Source: Apricaphanius iberus (taxonomy: Eukaryota; Chordata; Actinopteri; Cyprinodontiformes; Aphaniidae). From it: DNA of 64,000 nucleotides. Below are positions 10,697 to 21,732 of the stretch, one piece after another. Both the position numbers and the translations under genes were made by a program. The stretch is taken from assembly GCA_028564705.1 (NCBI GenBank), contig JAPXFQ010002858.1, positions 62,001 through 126,000 of the forward strand, written 5' to 3'. The notes beneath the pieces were generated by a model. That model was not told the DNA's origin. It ran no database searches and was given only the letters and a program-made list of their open reading frames with translations. Every line of letters begins with the position of its first letter. Within the stretch, counting starts at the first letter, position 1.

Positions 10697-13600
10697 ATGA
10701 ATCCTGTAAAATTTATAACATGGAATATCCGTGGCTCTAGCTCCAGACATAAAACGACTAAGATTTTCAACCATCTTACAAGATTGAAGGCAGATGTCGT
10801 CTTACTACAGGAGACTCATAAATCAAGTACAACAGCTAATGATTTGAAAACACCAGAGTATCCTAATATATTTTCTTCATGCTATAACTCTAGACAACGA
10901 GGAGTAGCAATATTAATAAATAGAAATACTAATTTTAAAGTAATAGACACAGCTACAGATCCAGAAGGTAGATTTATAATATTAAAACTATTTATAAATA
11001 ACCAAAAGTTATGTATAGTTAGTATATATGGTCCAAATGTTGACGACCCCTCATTCTTTCATACTTTCTTCTCGGTTCTGGCTAATCACATGGATTGCTC
11101 ACTTGTTCTTGGGGGAGATTTCAACTTTGGACTAAATGAAGAAATAGACAGGCTCAGTACAGCAGGGACTCAGCGCAGATGGCAATCCATAGATATAGTT
11201 AAACAGTACATGAGCGATTATGGACTCTGCGATGCATGGCGATCGCTTCATCCCAACGACAGAAAATACACTTTTTACTCAAACGTACATCATTCTTATT
11301 CTAGATTGGACTATTTGTTAGTCAGCAGCTCACTGTTGAATGACATTTCAGACACTGAGATACATCCTATAGTGATCAGCGATCACGCTCCTGTTTCTTT
11401 AAATTTAGCAAATAAAATTGCAACCCTTCAATATAAAAATTGGAGATTTAATACATCATTACTTAAGGATAAAGAATTTATTAAATATATTGAAAAAGAA
11501 TGGGCTTCATACATGGAATTTAATGATCTCCCTGGTATGTCGCCATCCACTCTATGGGAAGCAGGGAAAGCTGTGATTAGAGGTAAAATAATTTCATTCT
11601 CATCAAATAAAAAGAGAACAGAAAATAAACATGTTCAGGAATTAGAAGAAACTATTAAATCATTAGAACCTTCCCTGGATAAAGAGAGCTTAAGTAAAAT
11701 AAGGAAAGCAAAATTAGAATTAAATGAAATTATTAATAAAAGGACGCAGTTCTTAATCCAAAGACTTAGAATAGAAAACTTTGAACATAGTAATAAATCA
11801 GGTAGCTTCTTAGCTAATCAGTTAAAAATAAATAAAGAAAAAACAACTATATCTGCAATCAAAGACAAAATTGGGAATATAATATATGACCCTGAAAAAA
11901 TAAACAACACTTTCAAAGAATTTTATGAGACGTTATACACACCAGAGATAAACCCTTCAAATAATGATATTGTACAATTTCTGGATAAAATAACTCTTCC
12001 TAAACTTTCAGACAGTCAAGCAAAGGCCCTGGATTCACCGCTAACAGTGTCTGAACTCCAGGAGGCCCTCCAATCCATGCCTAATAATAAAGCTCCAGGT
12101 CCAGATGGATTTCCAGTAGAGTTCTATAAAGAATTCTGGAATATTCTGGCACCAACATTTTACAAAATGTTGCAGGAAACAAAGGAAAATGGTCGAATAC
12201 CACCAAACATGAATTCTGCCTACATCAATCTTCTATTAAAACCAGGAAAAGACCCTATGTCTCCTACCAGTTATCGTCCCATTTCTCTTATCAATGTGGA
12301 TCTGAAAATAATTTGCAAAGCTCTTGCAAGAAGGATAGAGAAAATAACACCTCTAATAATCCACCCTGATCAAACAGGTTTTATAAAAGGTAGGCTCTCT
12401 TCAACAAATTCACGTAGATTAATAGATTTAATAGATTATTCCCACTGTAAAAACGTCCAAACCAATATATTATCTTTAGATGCAGAAAAAGCATTTGATA
12501 GAGTTAACTGGAAATTTTTATTTGCAGCCTTAAATAAATTCGGATTCAGTAATTCTTTTGTAAACTGGTTAAAAATATTATACAGCTCACCAACAGCATG
12601 TATTAGGACCAATAATCAAACATCATCAAGGTTCTTTCTTCAGAGAGGTACCAGGCAGGGATGTCCACTTTCTCCCTCCCTCTTTGCTATTTTTATTGAA
12701 CCATTAGCAGCAGCAATCAGGCAAAATAATAATGTTAAAGGTATACAATGCAACAAAATAGAACATAAAATCAGTTTATACGCAGATGATGTACTACTTT
12801 TTCTACAGCATTCACAAACTTCCTTGTATCAGGTAATTGAGTTAATAAAATCTTACTCAAGAGTTTCAGACTATTCCATAAATTGGTTAAAATCTACAGT
12901 CCTTCCAATCAACTGTTCTTACCAGAGTCCTGTTGCTTTACAGCTCCGGTCGGGAAATTTTACATATCTAGGTATCCATATCTCACCAAGACTGTCAGAC
13001 TTATCTAAGCTAAATTACGTCCCACTTTTAAAAAAAGTGGAAGATGATCTGGCAAGATGGAAATCCCTTCCAATATCACTTATTGGAAGGGTAGCTACAA
13101 TAAAAATGATGGTTTTGCCTAGAATCAATTATTTATTCTCAATGATCCCAAGCAAACCATCACCTGATTGGTTTAGATCTCTGGACTCTTCTGTTTCTAA
13201 ATTTCTTTGGAAAGATAAACCCCCACGTATCAGCTTAAAAACACTACAGAAGTCCAAAGATAAAGGAGGTCTAGACCTACCAAACTTTCGTCATTATTTC
13301 TTAGCCAACAGACTCCAATACACATCAAGATGGGTAAAACACAGTTATATCGATGAGTGCTGGGTAGATGTAGAACAGACACTATGCAATAAGATAAAAC
13401 TTTCAGATCTACCTTTTGTTAGCTCAAATATAAAACAAAATGAATGTTTCAAAAGTATTAATATCAGCTCCTCTCTGACAGCTTGGTGGGAATTTCTTAA
13501 AATGACAAAGACCTCACTAGTCCCATGCAGGCGTACACCCATCTGGAATAACCCGGATATCTTACAAAAAAAATGCATGATCAACTTTCCAGGCTGGAGT

Positions 13601-14422
13601 TGTAAAGGAATTGAATACCTGGAGCATATATTTGATGGAACAGACTTTATCCAATTTAATACATTGGTTACACAATTCGGAATTAACAAGAATAAATTCT
13701 TAGAATACCAACAAATTAAATCAATTATAAAAAATAAATTTAGGCTCAATACAGTTGATTTACAAATTCCAGGAAAAGTTTTAGACTTCCTTAATCTTAA
13801 CCCTCCCAAACTGCTATCTAAAATATACAAAACATTAAATAGAATAGATGAATCAATAGCCCTTCCTATTTCAAAATGGGAGATGGACTTGTCCATCTCA
13901 ATAGACCAAAACCTCTGGTCTCAAATTTCATTAAGAACCTTTAAATTTCTTAAAAATCCTAATCTACGATTAATACAATATAAAATCCTTCATAGAGTGC
14001 ATTATACAGGGCAACGGATGTTCAAGATGGGTTATACGCCGTCTGATACCTGTTTACAATGTACAAGCAATCTACCAGACAATTATATTCATGCTCTTTG
14101 GTTCTGCCCACCTGTTAAGAAATATTGGTACCAGATATGTGAAGATCTATCAAAGTGTCTGAAATGTAATATCACACCTGCTCCCACAGTTTGCTTGCTG
14201 GGAAATGTAGATGAAGTTACCATGGATACAAAGTCTATGCAATTATTTTACATCGCCTTATGCATCGCTAAGAAAAATATCCTCTTGAACTGGAAAAATA
14301 AAAATACTCTGAATATTAATCAATATAGAGATCTCCTTCTGGATTACATTGGTCTAGAAACGGCATCTGCCTCCACATCTGATCAATCTTTCTGGTCACC
14401 CTTGATCAGTTCCATCACCTAG
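10697..14422 (+). CDS. L1 ORF2: endonuclease-reverse transcriptase, 1241 residues
   Basis: This enzyme nicks the target DNA and copies element RNA at the nick. The apurinic-like endonuclease domain shows WNIRG near residue 9, QETH (Glu39), GGDFN (Asp141) and SDH (Asp229). The reverse transcriptase shows NNKAPGPDGFP near residue 470, YRPISLINVDLK, LDAEKAFDR (Asp595), RQGCPLSPSLF near 655 and the catalytic YADD at 695-698. The C-terminal Cys-rich knuckle is CX2CX9HX4C (C1119, C1122, H1132, C1137), as in L1 ORF2 proteins. The frame is open from the ATG at 10697 to TAG, full length for the family, with all catalytic motifs visible. It is the downstream cistron of the element, 421 bp after ORF1. 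The AT-rich codon use contrasts sharply with the GC-rich sequence after the stop. Confidence 0.92.
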   Translation: MNPVKFITWNIRGSSSRHKTTKIFNHLTRLKADVVLLQETHKSSTTANDLKTPEYPNIFSSCYNSRQRGVAILINRNTNFKVIDTATDPEGRFIILKLFINNQKLCIVSIYGPNVDDPSFFHTFFSVLANHMDCSLVLGGDFNFGLNEEIDRLSTAGTQRRWQSIDIVKQYMSDYGLCDAWRSLHPNDRKYTFYSNVHHSYSRLDYLLVSSSLLNDISDTEIHPIVISDHAPVSLNLANKIATLQYKNWRFNTSLLKDKEFIKYIEKEWASYMEFNDLPGMSPSTLWEAGKAVIRGKIISFSSNKKRTENKHVQELEETIKSLEPSLDKESLSKIRKAKLELNEIINKRTQFLIQRLRIENFEHSNKSGSFLANQLKINKEKTTISAIKDKIGNIIYDPEKINNTFKEFYETLYTPEINPSNNDIVQFLDKITLPKLSDSQAKALDSPLTVSELQEALQSMPNNKAPGPDGFPVEFYKEFWNILAPTFYKMLQETKENGRIPPNMNSAYINLLLKPGKDPMSPTSYRPISLINVDLKIICKALARRIEKITPLIIHPDQTGFIKGRLSSTNSRRLIDLIDYSHCKNVQTNILSLDAEKAFDRVNWKFLFAALNKFGFSNSFVNWLKILYSSPTACIRTNNQTSSRFFLQRGTRQGCPLSPSLFAIFIEPLAAAIRQNNNVKGIQCNKIEHKISLYADDVLLFLQHSQTSLYQVIELIKSYSRVSDYSINWLKSTVLPINCSYQSPVALQLRSGNFTYLGIHISPRLSDLSKLNYVPLLKKVEDDLARWKSLPISLIGRVATIKMMVLPRINYLFSMIPSKPSPDWFRSLDSSVSKFLWKDKPPRISLKTLQKSKDKGGLDLPNFRHYFLANRLQYTSRWVKHSYIDECWVDVEQTLCNKIKLSDLPFVSSNIKQNECFKSINISSSLTAWWEFLKMTKTSLVPCRRTPIWNNPDILQKKCMINFPGWSCKGIEYLEHIFDGTDFIQFNTLVTQFGINKNKFLEYQQIKSIIKNKFRLNTVDLQIPGKVLDFLNLNPPKLLSKIYKTLNRIDESIALPISKWEMDLSISIDQNLWSQISLRTFKFLKNPNLRLIQYKILHRVHYTGQRMFKMGYTPSDTCLQCTSNLPDNYIHALWFCPPVKKYWYQICEDLSKCLKCNITPAPTVCLLGNVDEVTMDTKSMQLFYIALCIAKKNILLNWKNKNTLNINQYRDLLLDYIGLETASASTSDQSFWSPLISSIT

Positions 14423-17400
14423 TGGTGTCGGGCCCTTGATTCCGTTCTGTGGGACACGGTTGCCGTTGTGGAGCTTAAGGGTTGGTGGTGACTGCGGGGA
14501 GGTCCTTGGGGGTGGGTCCGCTTGCGGTTCGGCGGTAGGTGCCGTGACCCTCGCCTGGGGTGGGACTTTGGGGGCTTTGTGTGGTGACTCCTAGTGGCTG
14601 CATGCGGCGCCTTAGAGGGGTCGTGCTGGCGGACACGGGTTACTGGCCTGGTGCTGTGCTGCTCTGGGGGGGTCTGGGCTGGGCCTGGGGCTCGGGGTTC
14701 TGGGGCGGCGTGCCCCCCGGCTGGGGCCCTGGCTGGGGCTTGGCCGGGGGGGGGCGCTGCCGTCGGTGCCGGCTGGGGGGGGGCTGTGGTCGGCCGGTGG
14801 TTGGCGGGCGCTGCTGCCCTTTCCATCTCCCCGGGCTGGTTCTTGTCGCTTGCTCCCCGGTGGCCGCTTGCCGCGTCCGGGCGTCGGCGAGAGGCCGCGG
14901 CGGGTGGCCGGCGTCTCCGGGCCCGATCGGCTATATTGACACTGGACATGGCTCCTGGGTCTTGGTCTTAGCCCTCGCGGGGGTGCTGAGGTGGGGGCCT
15001 CTGGCCGGTGTTGGTCGGCCTCCACGGTGACTGACCGGTTGGTGGGGTGTGGGCTGGTGGGTGGAGGTGCTGGGTTCTGTTGCCACCCGGCCATCGGGCG
15101 GTAGTAGCAAGGCTGGAGGATGTCGGCCTGGGGATTGGCCGCCCGGGACTTCGGTCTGCTCACGGGCCTGGCGCGGCATGTCCGGGGTACCCGAGTCGGT
15201 GGTGCGCCGGGTTCCGGCCTCGGCGCGGGGGCCCTCGGACGCTGGCGGTGCCTGGGGCGTCTCTTATTGGCGGGGAGGCTTTTTACCATCTAGCACAGGC
15301 GCTCTTTTTAACGGGGTGCGCTTGGGACGGGAGGGGGGAGGGCGTTGAGGGGGAGGGGGGGCTAAACTCAACCTGGGTGTCTAGTGACATGTGTTTTGTT
15401 AGCAGTGTGAATGTTGGGAAGGATTTAGGTATGCCCCTGGCATGGGGGCTGGTGGATTGCCGGGGCCCCCATGGGGCTCGGGGGTGCCGCTGCCGTGGGC
15501 CCCGACTTGACGTGCTGGGGCCTCCCACCCCTGGTGGATCGGGCCGAACGGGGGTGCCTATTGGAGTCAGCAGGGGAGCTGGCTCCCTGGGGTTGGCAAT
15601 GGTCACCCCAGTTATTTTCTCCCCATCCCCATGCCTCTGTCCACCTGCTCCTTCATTCTACCATTCACAAGGCCTTGGGACGTGGGCACGTCACTGGGGT
15701 GCGGGATGGAGCTTCCGTCTTCGCTACCCGGTGGCGGCCTGGGTCCCGATTTTATTGAGCAACTTAGACACTTACACTTGCAACATTTACATGGAACGCA
15801 CATGTAGGGACCTGGCGGTGTGGCGCATTGGCGCTGGGGGCGGGACCCCTCATGGGGGGCCCCCTATAGGGGCCCGTTGTGGGGGCCTCGCCTGTGGTGC
15901 CGGCACCCACTGGTTAAACGCATCTAGACACTGAGGGCCCGGGGGGGGAGATGGGGGTACCCGGCAGTATTCCCATGTCCCCCCCCTCTGTTTTAAGTGC
16001 ACATTAGAACAACACGCAACAACACCACATTGAGCTGGGGGAGAGAGGCTGGGGGGTCTTTCCACACCCCTGTTCGTTGGACCATCAGGGGTCGGAGCCC
16101 GGATAGAACATCACGCCGTCTGGTCGGGGTCCTGGGCTGGTGGGCTGCTCTTGCCGGTGTGGGGGCCTTGGCGGTCTGCTTGTCCCCGTCCTGGTGGGCA
16201 AAGGGGTCTGTCTCCTGGGTGCAGGGGCAGGGTTCTCTATTGGGGCGTCTGTCCCTGGGCCTGGGAGTATGGAGTATAGTGTACGTATGGGGGGTATGAA
16301 TGAGTGTATAGCGTCCTTTTTTCGTATGTCCTGTATTTGTAAGAATGTGTACGCATGAGAGGGAGGGTACGTATGAGTGTCTCTGTCTGTCTATGTCTAC
16401 CTGTCAGGTTGGGTGTTTGGCTGCTCTCTGGCCTGATGCATCTTCTTCCCTCCCCGTCACTCCCCGTCGGTGATGGTTGCTCCTGCCCGCTGGTTGATGA
16501 TGGCTCTCGATGCCTGGGGCCGGGGGTCCCGGTTGCGGCCCGGCTCGGTCCTGGTGCATGTCGGGCGGGTCCTGGGTGGTCCGGTGTGTCGGGCGGCCGC
16601 TGTTTCGGGCCGACGTCCTCCTTGGATTGACTGGGGCACCTCTTCTGGGGGTGCCGGGGTTGTAGAACAGGTTGGTGCCGTCCGGTGGATCGGTGGGGAC
16701 CGTGCCTGGCGCCCAGTCCTCCTGCCGGTTCCAGGACTTCTGCTGGCTGGTCTGTTCACCTGGTGGGGCTGTCCGGCATTGGCTGGGCCCCTGATCTTGG
16801 CGCCCTACGTGGGGCGGGATCTGGACCCGGGAGCTGGAAGATCTGGATGTCCAGGTGCCGGCTGGGCGCGGCCTGGGGAGGGCGTACATCCGCTGTGGCT
16901 CTTGCTGTGGCTCCCTGGCGTGTGGGTGTGTGGAGGCGGGCCGGGTTGTTGGCGGTGGGTATTGGTCCGGGGTGGCGGCGGCGTGTGTTGTCCGTCGGTT
17001 GGCTGCGGATCCCCCTTGCCTGCGGCGGGGGGCCCTTGTCGGCTGGTCCCTGGTTGGGGCCCCGCTGGGGGGCGGGGTGCCCCTGGTCCCCGTGGCCTCC
17101 GGTTCCTGATCCGGGCCCGCCCTGGCGTAGCCGGTTACCGGCGGAGCCCGTGGGCTCGTCACTGCGATCTCTCGGGCCCCAGCATTGCGGCTGGTGGGTG
17201 TTCCCCTGGGGCTTCCATCCGTTCCTCTCTTGGCGGGTGATCGACCCTGCGCTGATCCGCCTGTGGCCTCTGTACTCTGTGGGACCCTGGATGCATACAT
17301 CTCTTGCCTCCTCCATATCTGTGTCGATTCCTGTAGGACGGATTGACGGTTCCTTACACCAGCTATCAATCACTTGCATGGGGAAACCTTATTCCGACCT

Positions 17401-17964
17401 GCATGCTCGCACACACATAGGTGTGGGGACATTGGTGAGGACGGACATATCTTAAGCTGAGGTTATCATCATTAGTTAGTTGTTCACAGGAGCTTACCAG
17501 AAACATTTGTATTATGTTCATTAATCAATGCTTGTGTGTAGTGAATGTGTAATTCTTAGTTTATTCTACTAGATCCGAACTATTGGTTTGGTTCTGTACA
17601 GTTTGTTGTTTTTGTTTTGTATTACTGTTTCTCTGCCGTCCGGCAGAGGTGGAGGACTGGGATGTTTTCTTGTGTTCTTTGTTTGCCTCCCTGTCTTGTG
17701 TCGTCGGTTCGCACCTCTGCTGGTCCGGTTTCTTTTCTTCACCTTCTTCCTTTCTCCCTTCTTGTCTTAGTTTAATGTCCATGACGTCAGGAAATTGAAC
17801 CCACAGTAATCATTAATAAAGATTTTTTATACTTATACATCAAGTGGCGTACTACAGCGAAGCTGTAATACTCTGCTTGGGAAAGTAAAACTGTTGGGCT
17901 TGTACTTGGTACTCAGACACCAATTCTGAGTAGCATACTGCTAGACAGGACACGTTAAAAAAAA
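14423..17964 (+). other. GC-rich 3' UTR of the L1 element
   Basis: Directly after the ORF2 stop the composition changes from AT-rich to strongly G+C-rich, with many G-runs on the plus strand, until about 17400. AT-richer sequence follows, then AATAAA at 17815-17820 and the terminal A-rich tail. ORFs on both strands in several frames are long only because stop codons are rare at this composition; none has a recognisable domain. The 3' part (from about 15530) is repeated antisense at 42636-44424, which shows that it belongs to the element. That copy lacks an internal block corresponding to about 15655-16215. Confidence 0.75.
17815..17820 (+). promoter_or_regulatory. Candidate polyadenylation signal of the L1 element
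   Basis: AATAAA lies in CATTAATAAAGATTTTTT. The antisense copy carries the matching AATAAAGATTTTTT at about 42778-42792. The element end lies about 135-145 bp further on, so this may not be the only signal in use. Confidence 0.5.
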
Positions 17965-18775
17965 TAACATGGAGAGCAGACAGGTCTAATCTCAGGAGGA
18001 ATGAGACCACGAAGAGGAGACTAAGGTTGCCAGCAAAATGAATAAAAATCAGGATTATTTGTTTGGCTGATCTCAAAATGAGGGGTCCAGAAGCAGCACA
18101 GAAGACTGAGTCCAGGAAACAACGCAGAGGTACCTGGGAAAAGAGCCCAGCGCGGTCTCTGGCTGAAGTTATCTGAACGTAACCTCCTAGACACTGAAAC
18201 ATTTTCTATCAGGGGTCAGCAAGCCTTACTGTTCCCCAAATTAATTTGTAAATTTCCAGACAGTTTACAAAGACAATTATTATTATTATTATTAAAGAAT
18301 TCATCTTTATGCTAAAAGTGTGATCATATTTTCAGATATTGAAACGGAAGGAAAAGAGCATGGTTATGTCACTGTTAATAATCCTTCATTTATTATATTC
18401 TCTACTCAATCACATGATCACTAATGGTAATTTTATAAAACAAGTGCAAATGAAACATTCGACAATACATTTCAACTTTGCAAAAGTTATGCTGCTTAAG
18501 TACTGTTCTTCAAATGTCTTGATTCAGCTTTTACTACTTTGGAGGACACAAAACAAAATAACAACATACTTTCTTACCTTGTTAATCTTGTTTATGTAAT
18601 ATGATTCAGCAATTCTTTGTAGTCAGTCTTATGTGGTTTAACTGAAAAATATGAAATAATTATTCATCTTCACAATCATATTTTTCTCTACTGATAGCAT
18701 CTCCAACTATGTTTCCATTTCTGTTTCAAGATACAACTACCAGCAACACACTCTATGCATAAAAAAACACAAATT
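17965..18775. other. Unassigned AT-rich sequence with an ATT microsatellite
   Basis: No gene is recognised. A short (ATT)n tract lies at 18276-18293. A 116-codon minus frame at 17852-18202 overlaps the LINE tail and has no recognisable motif. Confidence 0.5.
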
Positions 18776-19345
18776 TCAATTCAATTCAGTTTATTTATAT
18801 AGCGCCATTTCACAACAGATGTCATCTCAAGGCACTTTAAAAGAATAGTTATTACAATACAATGTTTAATTTAGGAATTAGATAACCACAGAAGATTGCG
18901 TCATTACTTCTCAGCAATCCCTCACACTGAGCAAGCATGAAGCGACAGTTGAGCGACAGTTTAAACTCCCTTTTAACAGGAAGAAACCTCCAGCAGAACC
19001 AGGCTCAGCATAAGCGGTCATCTGCAGATACCATCTGGGCTTTGGAGAAGGCAGCATAGAAAGACATAGAAAGAGCAACAGAACTGATGCAGAAGCAGAA
19101 GTTGGTAGCAGGACGTGGAGAACGTTCCTCCACTGGAATGCCATCTTAGTAAGGGTCTTCAAGCAGGGTGGGTCAGGAGCACCTACTGTAGGAAGAGACT
19201 AAGAGAAAACAGGTTAGCGCTTGAATTGACAGCACATCATGCAGTTGGAGAGAAGTAGGAGAGAAAGTAGGACTAACTACCAGTAAACCTGCAGTTTGAG
19301 AGCAAAGTACTCTGTTAGGAACATATGGAACAATATAAATATAAA
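18776..19345 (-). mobile_element. L2/Maui LINE 3' end, antisense, internally deleted
   Basis: It starts with the antisense tail TTCAATTCAATTCAGTTTAT and the GATGTCATCTCAAGGCACTT block. It runs through the L2 3' UTR (AGGAAGAAACCTCCAGCAGA and GGAGCACCTACTGTAGG are shared with the sense copy at 22.0-22.3 kb). It then jumps to a short piece of the RT C-terminus (antisense of [17 protein letters not shown]). Much of the UTR between the two parts is missing. Confidence 0.8.
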
Positions 19346-19480
19346 TAAAATTAAGCTGCAAGCAGCGTCTAGCGGCCCTCGCAGCTTAGCGCCGCTGGCC
19401 TTTGCCGCAATCGCGAGAGCCTGAATACCATCTTTACACTCGCACCAAACCTGATAATAAAATCAGCATGACAAAGTGTT
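19346..19480. repeat. Copy of the GCTGCAAGCAGC-edge unclassified repeat
   Basis: TTAAGCTGCAAGCAGC followed by GCGGCCCTCGCAGCTTAGCG matches, in inverse orientation, the right edge of the composite repeat at 6340-6400. The segment is short and non-coding. Confidence 0.45.
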
Positions 19481-19649
19481 AAAAAAGGCTCAACACAATA
19501 ACTAGAAATGTAAATAGTTTTTTCCTTAAGAAAGTAGAAAAACGAGAAATAAGAAACATTGTAAAAAAAACCTTGGAAGCAAAAGCTCAACGGATTAAGA
19601 TGACTTGACTTAGACATCGTGTCTGTAAAAACTATAATCGCATCTGTTA

Positions 19650-21105
19650 TTGAACCATTCACTTACATTTTTAATCTGTCACTATCTACAGGAATCTTCC
19701 CTGATTTAATGAAAATTGCTAAGGTGGTTCCATTATTTAAAAGTGGTGACAAACACATTTTCATTAATTATAGTGTTTGCATCAAGGTTGGATAAATTCA
19801 TAGAAAAAAATTACATTTTAAACCATGAACAGTATGGATATAGGACCAAACATTTAACAGCAAAGAAAGTAATGGATTTAGCAGATAAAATATAATCAGC
19901 AATAGACAATAAAAACTATTTCATTAGTATTTCTATTGACTTAAAGAAAGCATTTGATGTGTCGAGTTAAAAACTTTTATTCTTTATTACTTTTGCAGGA
20001 TAAACTCCTTCTTCAATCAGGAACTGCTATCTGTATGTTTTAGAGGACCCCATGCTCCTCAGCGGAACCTTTCAGAATAAGACTCAGGGACAGAGAGAAA
20101 AAACACAACCACACAACAGAATTCTGTTTGAGGCAACAAACCTGATCAGATGGAGCCAGAACAAAGGACTGTTCTGACTAAATTTCCAAACAGGGCATCC
20201 CCCTTTTATTACAGCACCACAACACAGAATCACAGTTGAATACAACCAGTATTTTTTCATAGATCAGACTCAATGAGTCGACCGTCAATAATTCTTGTAC
20301 CCTCCCTAAGGAGTTTCCCTTATCTCTTCTAGTCTCGGCCCAGCAAAAGGGAGGGATCCTGGTACAATAGTTCCCTTTGACCTCTGTATAAACAACTTGT
20401 TCCTTTTTGAAATAATAAGGCAGGTTATATGAAACTACATATAAAAATGTTTAACCAAATATATGTAAAGCAGGTTATAGAAAAATGCATATATAAGTGT
20501 TCACAAAGATATTGTATTCCTCAGATGTCATTGACCATTCAAGGTTACTTCATAAATGACATTGGTATGGAATAAGAGGTGTAGGAAACACTTTATTCAA
20601 ATAAATGATGCTAGATCTGAATTGAGTGATATTCATTATGGAGTGCCACAAGGGTTGGTCCTCAGACCTAAACTGTTCATTTTGTTTATTAACGACCTTA
20701 TAATAGCATCTAATCTACTTGATACAGTTTAATTTGCAGATGATACCACATTGTTTTATTCAGGATCAAATATACATGAAGTAACTCATGTGATAAACAG
20801 TTAAATGATTAAAGTTTAAAATGGTTTGATATAAAGACTGGATTATTAACGTTGTATCGCTCACTGATTGAACCATATTTAATTTATTGTTTAGAAATTT
20901 GAGGAGCCACATGTAAACCTTTACACAACCATTATTCATTCTACGAAACAGAGCTTTGAGAATCATTAATAACATTAACTGCAGAGATCACTATAATTAA
21001 TTATTCGTTACATATAAAATACTGAAATTTCATGACTTGGTAGAGTGGAAAGTATTGCAAATAATGTACAGAGCAAATACGAGTAATTTACCAACTAATA
21101 TTATT
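19650..21105 (+). pseudogene. Old LINE reverse transcriptase, split by a solo LTR
   Basis: The left part (19650-19959) translates to degraded RT blocks with GIFPDLMKIAKVVPLFKSGD, NHEQYGYRTKH and IDLKKAFD. The right part (20528-21105) resumes with DHSRLLHK and YGIRG, then GVPQG, LFILFINDL, FADDTTLFYSG, SLIEPYLIYC and LQKRALRIINN. The motif set is of a CR1/jockey-superfamily LINE, distinct from the L2 and Rex1 copies in this window; the exact family is not assigned. Stops and frameshifts are frequent (for example, a stop after LADKI). Joining the parts across the LTR restores the AFD-VIDH context, which pinpoints the insertion. Confidence 0.7.
19960..20523 (-). mobile_element. Solo LTR inserted in a LINE, 4-bp duplication
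   Basis: A 564-bp segment begins TGTCGAGTT and ends ATTCCTCA, i.e. TG...CA termini. It is flanked by GATG on both sides (19956-19959 and 20524-20527). Removing it with one GATG copy makes the surrounding RT codons contiguous. It has no coding sequence. AATAAAA on the minus strand (plus-strand TTTTATT at about 20213-20219) suggests minus orientation, but orientation is uncertain. The size and the 4-bp duplication fit a retrovirus-like or Gypsy-like solo LTR formed by LTR-LTR recombination. Confidence 0.7.
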
Positions 21106-21108
21106 AGC

Positions 21109-21732
21109 CTTCAGCAATAAAGCAAAGAACCTCTGTGTTATTTTTGACCAAGATATGTCATTTAGATCTCACATTAAAGAAGTCTCTAGGATTTCCTTTT
21201 TTCACCTTAGGAATATTGCAAAAAAATAGACCCATCCTGTCCAGGAATGATGCTGAAAAACTAGTCCATGTTTTTGTTACTTCAAGGCTGAATTACTGTA
21301 ACTCTTTATTATCAGGTAGTCCACAGAAAACAATTAAAAGTCTTCAGTTAGTCCAAAATGCTGCTGCTAGGATTCTGATTAATATTAAAAGAAGAGAACA
21401 CATTTCCCCTGTTTTAGCTTCTCTTCACTGGCTCCCAGTAAAATCTAGAATATAATTCAAGATCTTCCTTCTTACATATAAAGCTCTTAATAATCTAGCT
21501 CCATCATACATAAGAGACCTGATTGTTCCATATGTTCCTAACAGAGCACTTCGCTCTCAGACTGCAGGTTAACTGGTAGTTCCTAGGATTTTTATAAGTA
21601 GAATGGATGGCAGATCTTTCAGTTATCAGGCTCCCCTCCTATGGAACCAGCTCCCAGGGTTGGTTTGTGAAGCAGACAACTTATCTATCTTTAAACCTAG
21701 ACTTAAAACATTCCTCTTTGAAAAAGCTTAGT
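21109..21732 (+). pseudogene. L2 LINE RT C-terminal domain, broken
   Basis: The translation carries [96 protein letters not shown] and [15 protein letters not shown]. There is a frame slip just after the SHIKE motif. A TAA stop lies in the AGAATATAATTC context near 21450, and another TAA near 21570 follows QTAG. It is the C-terminal third of pol without the catalytic FADD core, so it is dead. Confidence 0.8.

Larger units (their letters stand above)
9050..17964 (+). mobile_element. L1-clade LINE, near full length, with giant GC-rich 3' UTR
   Basis: The element has, in order: a leader of about 440 bp, ORF1 (9490-10275), an inter-ORF spacer of 421 bp with a long pyrimidine tract (about 10400-10500), ORF2 (10697-14422) and a 3' UTR of about 3.5 kb ending in an A-rich tail near 17964. 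The 3' limit is supported by a second copy at 42636-44424 (antisense), which shares sequence up to GACAGGACACGT and then diverges. The 5' limit is approximate; I did not find a target-site duplication. ORF2 is open but ORF1 has one stop, so this copy may have depended on ORF1 protein from elsewhere, or may be recently inactivated. Confidence 0.8.

Noticed and set aside
13345..13896. 183-codon minus-strand ORF
   Set aside because: Antisense shadow of the L1 ORF2; no independent motifs.
14419..17455. Many long overlapping ORFs (up to about 320 codons) on both strands
   Set aside because: They occur in several frames at once in very GC-rich sequence where stops are rare, show only Pro/Arg/Gly-rich low-complexity peptides, have no known domain and sit in the L1 3' UTR. 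The antisense copy at 43-44.4 kb shows the same artefact.
18276..18293. Short ATT, TATC and TG tandem repeats as CRISPR-like arrays
   Set aside because: They are ordinary microsatellites without spacers, and the genome is eukaryotic.
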